From contig NZ_JAGGKP010000001.1 of the NCBI RefSeq assembly GCF_017873765.1, forward strand, positions 930,001 to 994,000: a stretch of 64,000 bases of DNA. Reading direction: 5' to 3'. Below the pieces are notes generated by a model that was not told the DNA's origin, searched no databases, and saw only the letters and a program-made list of their open reading frames with translations. Source of the stretch: Paenibacillus sediminis. GTDB lineage: Bacteria > Bacillota > Bacilli > Paenibacillales > Paenibacillaceae. Positions within the stretch are counted from its first letter, which is position 1; each line of letters starts with the position of its first letter. A program made the position numbers and the translations under genes. This document shows positions 9,484-17,117 of the stretch, piece by piece.

Positions 9484-9679
9484 TCGCATAACGTTCTTGT
9501 ATTCACGACGCCCCACCACCTTAATGTCACACGAAGTGACTGGCCGCAATGCGCTTAGGTGGTGCGGGTGTGTCCGGCTGGATATACTTCCTGCTACTGA
9601 AATGCAGCTTCGAATCTACTTCTATCTTCTGCCGGACCGAGGGCCGAATGGCCCGCAGAGTGAATATGGTGTAATGTGA
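9484..9679. repeat. attC-like structured element A
   Basis: 196 bp. Left end TCGCATAAC, right end GTAATGTGA (the most degenerate). Internal pairings: TATTCAC/GTGAATA; CACCACCTTAA with TTAGGTGGTG; an inner GTCAC..GTGAC hairpin; GTCCGGC/GCCGGAC; GGGCC gaat GGCCC. It begins 18 bp past the stop of the DUF3024-like gene. Confidence 0.8.
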
Positions 9680-9697
9680 AGTCATTGCCATCCTCGA

Positions 9698-10030
9698 TTA
9701 GGCCCAAAAAATATCATTTCTATCTATTTCCATTAGTTGTTTTTCAAAATGTTCATCTGGTTTTATGTCATTCACAAAATGACATTTATTCTTACTATCT
9801 TGCCAATAAACCTTCCAGAGTAATTCTTCTAATCTTAGTTGGGCAATAGGATACTCAAATCGTTTCCCCATGTATCCTGGTCTTTCTTGACTTAATGTGA
9901 CTGAATTGCCCCTAAATTTATAATGAATTTGAAATTCACTTTTGAGATGTTCAGGAATTTTTTTGTCGATATAGTTATCAAGTATTTTTTCAATTCTCTT
10001 TTTAGTAAAGGCATCTAGCACTTTTATCAC
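9698..10030 (-). CDS. DUF3024-like protein (cassette ORF 1)
   Basis: A 110-residue soluble protein. The opening (DAFTKKRIEKILDNYIDKK) and the HYKFRGNSVTLSQERPGY segment fit the DUF3024 family, whose function is unknown. The remainder is helical and ends WA. It is flanked by elements A (downstream) and B (upstream) with almost no spare sequence, so the unit is one ORF plus one element. The ATG at 10030 is 30 bp from element B. A promoter is not evident and expression may depend on read-through along the array. Confidence 0.7.
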   Translation of the reverse strand: MIKVLDAFTKKRIEKILDNYIDKKIPEHLKSEFQIHYKFRGNSVTLSQERPGYMGKRFEYPIAQLRLEELLWKVYWQDSKNKCHFVNDIKPDEHFEKQLMEIDRNDIFWA

Positions 10031-10058
10031 TCCGGGATTTTAATGATTAGCAATGATT

Positions 10059-10223
10059 TCGCATAACGTAAGAATATTTACGACGCCGAGAGCCCTAAGT
10101 GAACGTATGTGAACGGGTCGAAGACTTGGGCTCACAGGTGTGTCCCCTGAATTAGCTTCTTCGAAAATCCATCGGGCGGACCGAGGGCCGAATGGCCCGA
10201 AGCGTGAATGTGGTGTTATGCGA
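10059..10223. repeat. attC-like structured element B
   Basis: 165 bp with a perfect 9-bp terminal inverted repeat (TCGCATAAC / GTTATGCGA). Internal helices: TATTTACG with CGTGAATG (imperfect), GAGAGCCCTAAGT with ACTTGGGCTC, GTCC..GGAC, and GGGCCgaatGGCCC. It sits between cassette ORFs 1 and 2. Confidence 0.85.
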
Positions 10224-10248
10224 TGCCAGTACCACCTTGAATAATCTT

Positions 10249-10743
10249 TCACACTGTGTTGTAGTTCTTATGATCCCATAAGGATTCTTTAAAGTAACTG
10301 ATCGGTTCCATGTAATCTATTGGTTTATGAATCATTCTGTTCAGCCATTTCAAGCGTTCAATATTATCGTAAAAGTCATCTTCAATAAACCATGTAACTT
10401 CTTTCATTGTTCCAAGGACACTTCTATTGTTTGTCTTCGAAATAATTACTTCTGCGCCATACGCTAAATATCTATTGATCAAACTTTCATTAACCCCCTC
10501 TCGGAGTAAGTATTCCCGAAGAGTTAACATGAATTTATCTTTCAATCGCTCTATTTGCCCTGTTCTTATTCCATCAATGATAATAGCTAATCTAGTTAAA
10601 TCGTTCACAAAGACAATGTGTTTTCTTTTGTTCAAGTTATATATATTTACATGCCAGCTTAAAAACGGAGCTACACTGAATTCTTCAACTGGAGTTGTTT
10701 TCATGTCTTTCAATAATTCTTTAGTAAGTCTTAGAGTAAGCAT
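10249..10743 (-). CDS. DUF6933-like protein (cassette ORF 2)
   Basis: A 164-residue soluble protein from ATG 10743, chosen because GAAGGGAA precedes it; an in-frame start 21 bp upstream has no ribosome site. The region HVNIYNLNKRKHIVFVND followed by LTRLAIIIDGI is characteristic of a small uncharacterised family (DUF6933) often found in genomic islands. No catalytic motif is visible. The stop is 26 bp from element B and the start 27 bp from element C. This tight packing between two elements is the clearest example of a cassette-like unit here. Confidence 0.7.
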   Translation of the reverse strand: MLTLRLTKELLKDMKTTPVEEFSVAPFLSWHVNIYNLNKRKHIVFVNDLTRLAIIIDGIRTGQIERLKDKFMLTLREYLLREGVNESLINRYLAYGAEVIISKTNNRSVLGTMKEVTWFIEDDFYDNIERLKWLNRMIHKPIDYMEPISYFKESLWDHKNYNTV

Positions 10744-10769
10744 TCTGTTGTTCCCTTCTCGCACTGGTT

Positions 10770-10937
10770 TCGCATAACGTTCCCGTATTCACGACGCCGA
10801 GAGGCTTAAGGCCACGAAGTGGCCGGTTCCGACAGGACTTAGCCTCGCAGGTGTGTCCGCCTGATCCACTCCCCCCAATTCCATCTGGCGGACTGAGGGC
10901 CGTAAGGCCCGAAGCGTGAATACTAAATGTTATATGA
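10770..10937. repeat. attC-like structured element C (chimeric ends)
   Basis: 168 bp. Left end TCGCATAAC, right end GTTATATGA: the termini do not match each other (7/9) but each matches the far end of the adjoining ORF unit perfectly. Internal helices are strong: GTATTCACG/CGTGAATAC (9 bp), GAGGCTTAAG/CTTAGCCTC, GGCCACgaaGTGGCC, GTCCGCC/GGCGGAC, GGGCCgtaaGGCCC. Confidence 0.85.
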
Positions 10938-10982
10938 CGTTCTTGCCTTCATCGAATTACTATAGAAAAGTTTTGTTTTCGA

Positions 10983-11258
10983 TTATGTTTCTATAGGTTT
11001 TATCTCCTCAAGTTCCCATTTACTAAACCTACTTTTCTTGTATGAAATAAAATACTGTTCATTTTTTTGAATCAGCTCCGTTATAATTTTAGGTATTTCA
11101 ATTTGTCTTTCTCTTCCACTCAAGTTTTCAATTATTATTGTTCCTCGATTAATTTCTTTAATTGTTACGACTTCTGCTGTATATCTTGTTTCAGATGCCC
11201 AAATTATCCCGATAAAAACAACTACAGTAGCTAAAAGTGAAATCAAAATTTTCTTCAT
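10983..11258 (-). CDS. Small membrane-anchored or secreted protein (cassette ORF 3)
   Basis: A 91-residue protein with a positively charged start and one hydrophobic helix (residues 4-20, KILISLLATVVVFIGIIW), which is either an uncleaved anchor or a signal peptide. A ~65-residue beta-rich domain with alternating charged residues follows (TAEVVTIKEINRGTIIIENL). The fold suggests a small OB- or SH3-like barrel, but no family is recognised. It would face the outside. It is bracketed by elements C and D, on the same strand as the other cassette ORFs. Confidence 0.65.
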   Translation of the reverse strand: MKKILISLLATVVVFIGIIWASETRYTAEVVTIKEINRGTIIIENLSGRERQIEIPKIITELIQKNEQYFISYKKSRFSKWELEEIKPIET

Positions 11259-11414
11259 ATCGTTACCTCTAGCATTTTAGTTTGCTTCTAGTAAAACCCT
11301 GTCTTATTCTATTCATTCGCCGTATGTAGTGATTGAAACATTACACGGACAAGTCATTTGACAATGATCTCCAATGTATTTTTCTTTTGATCTTAATCCG
11401 CACTTGCAAGTATG

Positions 11415-11580
11415 TCATATAACGTTCTCAGTATTCACGAACCCGAGAACCTTAAGTGACCAACGGGAACGGGTCGAAGACTTAGGCTCGCAGGGTTGTC
11501 CGGCTGATTCCACTTCCTCGCTTCTCAACATCGGCCGGATCAAGGGCGCAAGCCCGCAGCGTGAATACGGTGTTATATGA
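11415..11580. repeat. attC-like structured element D
   Basis: 166 bp with a perfect 9-bp terminal inverted repeat (TCATATAAC / GTTATATGA). Internal helices: GTATTCACG/CGTGAATAC, GAGAACCTTAAGT/ACTTAGGCTC (base changes paired relative to element C), TCCGGC/GCCGGA, GGGCgcaaGCCC. Confidence 0.85.
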
Positions 11581-11713
11581 TGGCATGGCCTTCTTGAAAC
11601 AACCTCAAAAATCTCTTGCTTTAATTCAATTGAATTTATCCTTTGATTAGTCCTTTAATAAGCCCTAAAAATAGTCCTTTACCAAAGTCTTTAGTCAGTC
11701 CTTTGTTTTGTTT

Positions 11714-11956
11714 TTAATCAGATTTTTTCTTCGAATTACTATCTGCCTGTTTCTTGCCTTTATATATTCTATAAATACTTAAAGGAAACCAGATAACCCC
11801 AAGAAGTAAACTTGATATAATTGAAATATATAATAAAGGAGATATTGTACCGTCTCCCACTGGCCCCGTTTTTGGTTGTTGAAGTGACCTTAGTTCAAAA
11901 GCAACTAAAAATATTAAAAATATAGATATTATAAGAGTAATATAATTCCGCATCAT
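11714..11956 (-). CDS. Two-helix membrane protein (cassette ORF 4)
   Basis: An 80-residue protein from ATG 11956, nine bases after GAGGG. There are two hydrophobic segments (about residues 4-22 and 43-66), a short external loop rich in Pro and Gly between them, and a lysine-rich cytoplasmic tail (KGKKQADSNSKKKSD). Function unknown; small two-helix proteins of this kind are common cassette cargo and toxin-immunity components, but nothing here demonstrates that. Its start lies 37 bp from half-site E, and element D lies 133 bp beyond its stop. Confidence 0.6.
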   Translation of the reverse strand: MMRNYITLIISIFLIFLVAFELRSLQQPKTGPVGDGTISPLLYISIISSLLLGVIWFPLSIYRIYKGKKQADSNSKKKSD

Positions 11957-11992
11957 TGAACCCATCCCTCAAAATTAAGATTTGCCATGCTT

Positions 11993-12001
11993 TCATATAA
12001 C
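11993..12001. other. Lone cassette half-site E
   Basis: TCATATAAC followed by GTATT is identical to the left end of element D, but none of the internal helices follow. On the minus strand this is a simple GTTATATGA core in front of the first ORF of the array. It could be the position of an attI-like site or the scar of a deleted element. Confidence 0.5.
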
Positions 12002-12636
12002 GTATTATTTGCGAAAAACTTCGAAAAAAGTTACTGATTAAGTTGGATTTACGAGTATCCTCTTAATTTATATTACTATAATTAGGACACACATGTCATG
12101 ATTTTCTACCTGTAAGAACTTTATCCCATTCCTGTAGCTTAAAAGAGGTTGCTGGTCATCTATTCAGCTATCGTACTCCGTTTACTCAATGGACTCTAGT
12201 CTTCTGCTGCTCATATGTATCTTCTTGGAGTTACATAGTCGGTTTCGTTGCATTACTATTATTAATGCCAATTCCAATTATCAGGTGAGTGTTAAAGTAT
12301 TAGTCCGGATGTATCGAATTGGTGCGGTTTTGTTTTTAATACTTAACAACCGGTAGGATCAGTAAAATAAATATTAGACTATCCCCTTAGATACAAGAGC
12401 GGTAGCCATGGACCGGAAAACAAAGTCCTAGACTGCCGCTTATTTATTTAACTGATGTTTTCCGTTAGCTTAGTTTCCGATGAGTTCAAGAACAAGATCT
12501 TGGAATGCCCTTCCCAATGAATAATTAGCCTTCATTGCGGTATGGTTCCCCATATCACTCTACTAATAGCGAATAAATTAGGCACCCTTCCTTAAGTGCC
12601 CGCTGAAAAAACATACTAAACCGCTGAATGGCATGC
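12002..12636. other. Gene-poor debris with a long imperfect hairpin
   Basis: A plus-strand stretch near 12150-12290 reads like a fragment of a membrane protein (LVFCCSYVSSWSYIVGFVA) without start or stop. At 12358-12458, ATCAGT-AAAATAAAT pairs with ATTTATTTA-ACTGAT and an inner GCGG/CCGC pair extends it, giving a ~100-bp MITE-like foldback. No intact gene is present. Confidence 0.4.
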
Positions 12637-13034
12637 CTATTGATACCACCTATTCAGTTCATCACTAGATAACGCTTCTAATTTTCGAATTTGTTTTGTC
12701 TTCATATCATAACGATACAAAGAAAATGTATTGGATGGTTTTCCAGAGGCCCAATCAATAAATTTGGAATTATCTTCCCACTTACCAGAACCGACGCCGA
12801 TAAAATCTTGATCTGAAATAATATCCAATGGAGAATCGTCGTTAACGGAGTAAAATGCTATATTCTGCTGACCTATTTGACCAATAGTAAGAGCGATTGT
12901 ATCGCCATTAGGTTTCCATTCCAAAATGGAGACGATTAAGGGGTTGCAGCCACATTATTATGTTCCAGATTTGAACAAGCTGTTAAAAATAACAATAACC
13001 CTAACAACAAGCTGGATAATTTATTTGGCTTCAT
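12637..13034 (-). pseudogene. Lipoprotein with TolB-like/propeller tail, disrupted
   Basis: ATG at 13034 begins a lipoprotein signal (MKPNKLSSLLLGLLLF, lipobox LTAC) that stops after ~32 codons. In another frame, from about 12924, the sequence continues WKPNGDTIALTIGQIGQQN and ends SSDELNRWYQ at 12637. This part has repeating S-W-DG-like strands of WD40/TolB beta-propellers (KWEDNSKFIDWASG, FSLYRYDMKT). The middle of the protein is missing, so a deletion and a frameshift have occurred. The start lies 37 bp from element F, as expected if this was another cassette of the same array. Confidence 0.65.
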
Positions 13035-13070
13035 TGTTTCACCCTTCCACTTCATATTTTCTCGTGCCTT

Positions 13071-13236
13071 TCTGATAACGTTTCCGTGTTCACGATGTCC
13101 AAGCGGCTTAGGCAACGTAGTTTCCGGGTCGTCAGACTTAGCCGATTTGATGTGTCACCTGATTCCACTTCTCCGGAATTCCTCTTGGTGACCAAGGGAG
13201 CGTTAGCGACCGGTTTGGGAATGCAATGTTAGCAGA
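13071..13236. repeat. attC-like structured element F
   Basis: 166 bp, same length as B-D. Ends TCTGATAAC / GTTAGCAGA (8/9 complementary). Internal GTGTTCACG; CAAGCGGCTTAG with CTTAGCCGATTTG; GTCACC/GGTGAC, a compensatory variant of the GTCCGCC/GGCGGAC helix in element C; and a GAGCGTTAGC loop. It lies upstream of the disrupted lipoprotein gene. Confidence 0.8.
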
Positions 13237-13324
13237 TGTCCCCGACTTCGTAGATACACTTTCAAAAATTGTTCTTTATCCAATCTCTAATCCAATCTTT
13301 TATCTACTTAATTAGTCCTTAATG

Positions 13325-14250
13325 GTAGCGTCAATATTTTTGTGTAAATGGAAAAGTACTTCTCCAGTAGCATACTGAATTAATTACGTGTACTAAACAT
13401 TGCTGCTAACTCAGCACGAGCTCTAAGCCAATATGGCAACGTGTGGCAAAGCGTTGGTTGTAATTTTCAAACTGGGAAACCAGGAATTTCTCTAATGCCT
13501 CCTCGTGTGGAAATTGCTCCTTACGCTTCGTGTATTTCTTAATTTGTTTGTTGATCGATTCGATCAGATTTGTTGAGTACAAGCTTCTCCAGATCGGTTT
13601 TGGAAAGCTGTAGAAAGTGAAGATGTAGGGATTGTCGAACAGTGATTTGGTTGCTTTTGGATAATTGGACTTCCATTTGTCGCAGAAGGCTTGAAGTGCT
13701 GCTTTGCCAGCTTCTTCATTTTCTACACGATACACCGATTTGAAGTCCTCGCAGATCTCTTGACGATCCGCAACACGTACTTTATGGGCAAGATTACGAG
13801 CTAAGTGTACACAGCAAGTTTGGTATTTTGCATGCGGATACACTTCTGCAATGGAAGCTGGCATGCCCTTTAGACCATCAGAGATAAACTACAAGACTTC
13901 CTCCGCACCACGTTCCCGAATATCGTAGGAGCTCTTTCCATACGAATGCAGACTCTGTAGGCGCTAAGGTGTAGGCAAGTTGCCTGAATGAAAACCAATT
14001 CGGTCATACTTCTCATAATCTAGAAAAGCGGTTAGTTCGGTCTCTATAAGGTGATTCATGGATATTTCTAGATGAAAACGAAATACTTCGGTCACATCTT
14101 GTTTGGTCACTAGTGCTTGGACTAAATCTGTTGTATCCGATTCATAGGGAAGGCCTCTTTTCTATGGATTGTTGTCTGGTAACTCCATTCTACTAGAAAA
14201 GGCCTTCCTTTTTTGCTATTCAGCTATTTACACATAATATTTTACGCTCT
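13325..14250 (-). mobile_element. IS256-family element, internally deleted
   Basis: Imperfect terminal inverted repeats bracket the remnant: TAGCGTCAATATTTTTGTGT at ~13326 and the complement of TATTTACACATAATATTTTA then CGCTC at ~14225-14249. At ~925 bp it is shorter than an intact IS256 relative (about 1.3 kb). I could not find an 8-9 bp target duplication at the ends. Confidence 0.75.
13406..14165 (-). pseudogene. IS256-family transposase (Transposase_mut), broken
   Basis: The N-terminal piece (DLVQALVTKQDVTEVFRFHL, ELTAFLDYEKYDR) ends at a stop near 13970. The C-terminal piece runs from ~13864 to the stop at 13406 and has YQTCCVHLARNLAHKV, SLYSTNLIESINKQIKKYTK and RKEQFPHEEALEKFL, the hallmark region around the catalytic Glu of IS256 enzymes. 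The central part carrying the first two Asp residues is missing or scrambled. It cannot be active by itself but could be mobilised in trans through its terminal repeats. Confidence 0.85.
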
Positions 14251-14404
14251 CAGATTTTTTTCTGTGTAATTGTTAATAGTTTTTTAATGTTACTCTAATC
14301 TCACTATATTAATGTTATTTTAACCTCAAAATAACGTGTTTATAAATTGAGGGAGAAATAAAAATTAAGTAGTGGGAAACCACTGCAAAGAAAGGAATAT
14401 ATGT

Positions 14405-15613
14405 ATGGAAGCGAACCAAAATAAATTGAAAATCCTACTTAACAAGGTGCCAGAAGTTACTATTTTCTTCTGGATAATCAAGGTTTTATGCACAACTGTC
14501 GGTGAAACATTTGCTGATTTCCTAAATTTCAATCTCGGATTTGGTTTAACTCTCACTACAATAATTATGGGAATAGCGTTTTTTATTGTATTGTATTTTC
14601 AATTCAGAGCAACTAAATATGTTCCAGGCATTTATTGGCTAACGGTTGTGCTTATAAGCGTATTTGGAACGTTGGTAACTGATAATTTGACAGACAATGT
14701 CGGAATACCTCTTGAGACTAGTACAGTCGTTTTTTCCGTGCTACTAGGATTAACTTTTCTTTTTTGGTATCTTAGTGAAAAAACACTATCGATACACTCG
14801 ATTTTTACAAGAAAAAGAGAAGTTTTCTATTGGCTTACCATTCTTTTCACATTTGCCCTTGGAACGGCAGTCGGCGATTTATTTTCCGAACAACTCGGTC
14901 TTGGTTACCTTCACACAGGAATAACAGTCATTATTATAATAGCTATCATATTGTTAGCGTGGAAATTTTTGAAACTTGATGGGATACTAGCGTTTTGGAT
15001 TGCGTATATTCTTACTCGTCCGCTCGGTGCATCATTAGGAGATTATCTATCTCAACCAAAAATTAATGGCGGGTTAGGTTTGGGGACAACAGTTACTAGT
15101 GTAATTTTTCTTATAGCTATTTTAGCGATAATCATTTTTCTTGCCGTTACAAAAATTGATACAAAAGCAGAAAGTGAACCAGCAGAAGCAAACCAAGCGA
15201 ATGGAAGCAAGAAAAATGTTTTGACGCAAACCGTTGTGGTACTGTGTATTTTCTTAGCTGTTGTTATAGGCGGTTATGTTGGGTTAAGCCAAAATATAGC
15301 AACGCAAGCTGGTTCTACACAACAAGCTACATTAGCTGGACAATTAACTGATTTTATTAAAATTGAAAATGATATACTAAAAAATGTAAACTCAAATGAC
15401 TTTGCTTCAGCGAAAAAAGGGGCTGACGCTTTGGAACATCAATGGGATACATCGGAGCCTAAGCTTAGAAAAATAGATGGTGCAACATGGACGAAAATTG
15501 ATGGAACTATTGACGTTGTATTGGCAGCAGTTCGTTCAGGAAACCCTGATGCCAGCCAGTGCAAATCTGCACTTAACAATTCACTTAGTATCTTAAATGG
15601 GGCAAATAAATAA
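14405..15613 (+). CDS. COG4705-like membrane-anchored protein with four GD/GET repeats
   Basis: A 402-residue protein from ATG 14405 (GAAAGGA seven bases upstream). Residues ~1-255 contain eight or nine helices arranged as four repeated pairs. Each pair carries a variant of TTVGETFADFL: GTLVTDNLTDNVG, GTAVGDLFSEQLG and GASLGDYLSQP. This is the COG4705 signature, function unknown. A linker then leads to another helix (residues ~278-298) and a ~100-residue soluble C-terminal domain with a short helical repeat (TDFIKIENDILKNV, FASAKKGADALEHQWDTSEP), probably extracellular. It is monocistronic with its own terminator. Acidic residues within the repeated helices suggest a transport or channel role; that is inference. 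Confidence 0.75.
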   Translation: MEANQNKLKILLNKVPEVTIFFWIIKVLCTTVGETFADFLNFNLGFGLTLTTIIMGIAFFIVLYFQFRATKYVPGIYWLTVVLISVFGTLVTDNLTDNVGIPLETSTVVFSVLLGLTFLFWYLSEKTLSIHSIFTRKREVFYWLTILFTFALGTAVGDLFSEQLGLGYLHTGITVIIIIAIILLAWKFLKLDGILAFWIAYILTRPLGASLGDYLSQPKINGGLGLGTTVTSVIFLIAILAIIIFLAVTKIDTKAESEPAEANQANGSKKNVLTQTVVVLCIFLAVVIGGYVGLSQNIATQAGSTQQATLAGQLTDFIKIENDILKNVNSNDFASAKKGADALEHQWDTSEPKLRKIDGATWTKIDGTIDVVLAAVRSGNPDASQCKSALNNSLSILNGANK

Positions 15614-15621
15614 AAATGAAA

Positions 15622-15652
15622 AACGGTCGTCTATTCAGACGACCATTTTTCA
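15622..15652 (+). terminator. Rho-independent terminator
   Basis: GGTCGTCT (15627-15634) pairs with AGACGACC (15639-15646) around an ATTC tetraloop, followed by ATTTTTC. It follows the COG4705-like gene directly. Confidence 0.9.
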
Positions 15653-15683
15653 CTTGATTATGTCAATATCTGACTTCGCATGA

Positions 15684-15705
15684 CTGCCCGTTAGCGTAAC
15701 GAATT
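15684..15705 (+). repeat. Dispersed 22-bp repeat, copy 2
   Basis: CTGCCCGTTAGC followed by GTAACGAATT; 20 of 22 bases match the copy at 5810-5831. Nearby TTAGTCCG (~15704) is repeated inverted as CGGACTAA (~15754), so the surrounding 15684-15765 segment can fold back. The rest of 15653-15916 has no gene. Confidence 0.5.
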
Positions 15706-15916
15706 TAGTCCGTTATTATTAAAAATCCGGACGGATGTCGAATGACAACGGGTCGGACTAATATGCTTTAAAAATTAGCACTCTATTCTTTCGGTTTAGT
15801 CCATTATTGAACCGCAAGTCAGACCCACTAACATCATATTGAATAGAAGAATACGTTAAGGAGCAGATGCCTTGAGCAAACTGCAACTTGTTAACAGTTT
15901 GCTTATGTAAGGCTCG

Positions 15917-17092
15917 TCAACTTGATTCGAAAGGAAGAGAATCGGCATTCAGAGACTGTTTGGTTTTCAACAAACGTTTCGCAAAAAAAGTGAAAAGTAT
16001 CAAGGAAAACGCAACTGACACGGCGCTGACAGCGAACAATACTTGGTAGCTTGTGTACTGGGAGACCCAGCCTAGCATGATCGCACCTAGACCGATGCCA
16101 AGGTCATTAGCAGTCGACATAGAGGCGTTGGCAACTCCTTTACGGTCCGAACGGGCCAGACGTATGGTTGCCGCTTGAAGAGCCGGCTGCGCGGAACCGA
16201 AGCCGATACCATATAGAACCGCCGATACTAGCACGCCAATCAAACCGGTCGAGAGGCTCAAGACAATCAATGCACAAATCGTAATCACAAGTGCCGGTAC
16301 AATGACAAACACCTCTCCGTACCGATCAGAAAGTTTTCCCGAAATGGGACGGCTGAGCGCAAGTGTTGCAGCAAAGGCTAGAAAAAACGCGCCGGGATTG
16401 ACCTGGATCGAGTCAGCTAACAGCGGAACAAAGGTGGTAATGCCGCCATAAGCGATAAACAAAAAAAAGACCGATGCCGCAACGGGCAAGACCGATTTTT
16501 CGAACAATTCGATTCTTCTTGCGCCCGTTTGCGGCCGGAAAGGCATTTTTGCACCAAGCATCAGGAGCAGCGCTGCCGTAGAGAGGACGACGGCGAATAA
16601 AAACAAAGCGCTGTACGAAAGGTTCTGTGTAACCCAGATGCCGAACATCGGGCCGATTGCCATAGCCAGGGTCATGGACGTGCTAAACCACCCCATTCCC
16701 TCTCCACGGCGGGTGGATGGTATTATATCCGTAATCGCTGTGATCGTGGCGGTTGTGGAAACGGCCCAACTCATCCCGTGCAAGATTCTGAGCCCCATCA
16801 GAACGAAAATTCCCCCAACCCAGTCATACATATACATCGCCAAGATGAAAAGAAGCAGCCCCCAGACGATAAACGAACGCCTGCCGAAGCGGTCTAGCAG
16901 CCCGCCGACGAGCGGTCGGAAAATAACGGCGGACAGCATAAACGCGCCCATCGCCAGACCGACCTGCGATTCGTTGCCTCCCATCTGTTTGATGAACGGC
17001 GGCAACGTCGGATACAACATATAAAATGCGTTGAATAGGAATAGGTTTCCTAAAGTCATCAGAATAAACTGCTTCGTCCATAGGCGTTCCAC
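15917..17092 (-). CDS. MFS transporter, 12-helix efflux type
   Basis: A 391-residue major facilitator. The GTG at 17092 is preceded by GGAGGAAAG, which fits better than upstream in-frame codons that would overlap the reductase stop at 17118. Motif A is present between helices 2 and 3 (RPLVGGLLDRFGRR), with its echo after helix 8 (RPISGKLSDRYGE). About 12 hydrophobic segments cover the length. It starts 25 bp after the aldo-keto reductase stop, so the two are co-transcribed, and a TetR repressor lies divergent upstream. The likely role is export of a toxic or signalling compound coupled to reductive detoxification. The substrate is unknown. Confidence 0.88.
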   Translation of the reverse strand: MERLWTKQFILMTLGNLFLFNAFYMLYPTLPPFIKQMGGNESQVGLAMGAFMLSAVIFRPLVGGLLDRFGRRSFIVWGLLLFILAMYMYDWVGGIFVLMGLRILHGMSWAVSTTATITAITDIIPSTRRGEGMGWFSTSMTLAMAIGPMFGIWVTQNLSYSALFLFAVVLSTAALLLMLGAKMPFRPQTGARRIELFEKSVLPVAASVFFLFIAYGGITTFVPLLADSIQVNPGAFFLAFAATLALSRPISGKLSDRYGEVFVIVPALVITICALIVLSLSTGLIGVLVSAVLYGIGFGSAQPALQAATIRLARSDRKGVANASMSTANDLGIGLGAIMLGWVSQYTSYQVLFAVSAVSVAFSLILFTFFAKRLLKTKQSLNADSLPFESS

Positions 17093-17117
17093 TGTTCTTT
17101 CCTCCTCCGCACCACTA

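Larger units (their letters stand above)
9484..12001 (-). mobile_element. Integron-like gene-cassette array (candidate)
   Basis: Four small ORFs, all on the minus strand, alternate with four structured elements (A-D), and the array ends at a lone half-site (E). On the minus strand each unit reads: short leader, one ORF, then an element 15 to ~130 bp after the stop. The element termini on the plus strand are TCGCATAAC or TCATATAAC (left) and GTTATGCGA or GTTATATGA (right). These are close to integron core sites (RYYYAAC / GTTRRRY) with one deviating base. In each unit the two outer half-sites match: 9/9 for three units and 7/9 for the A-B unit. No tyrosine recombinase is visible in this window, so mobility is inferred from architecture alone. 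Confidence 0.6.

Noticed and set aside
9458-9679. 73-codon plus-strand ORF
   Set aside because: It lies almost entirely in structured element A; similar frames occur in the other elements (10040-10252, 11374-11580). Base pairing, not coding, explains the sequence.
9211-14404. Integron integrase near the cassette-like array
   Set aside because: No frame on either strand shows the tyrosine-recombinase R-H-R-Y pattern; the only transposase is an IS256 remnant, which uses DDE chemistry.
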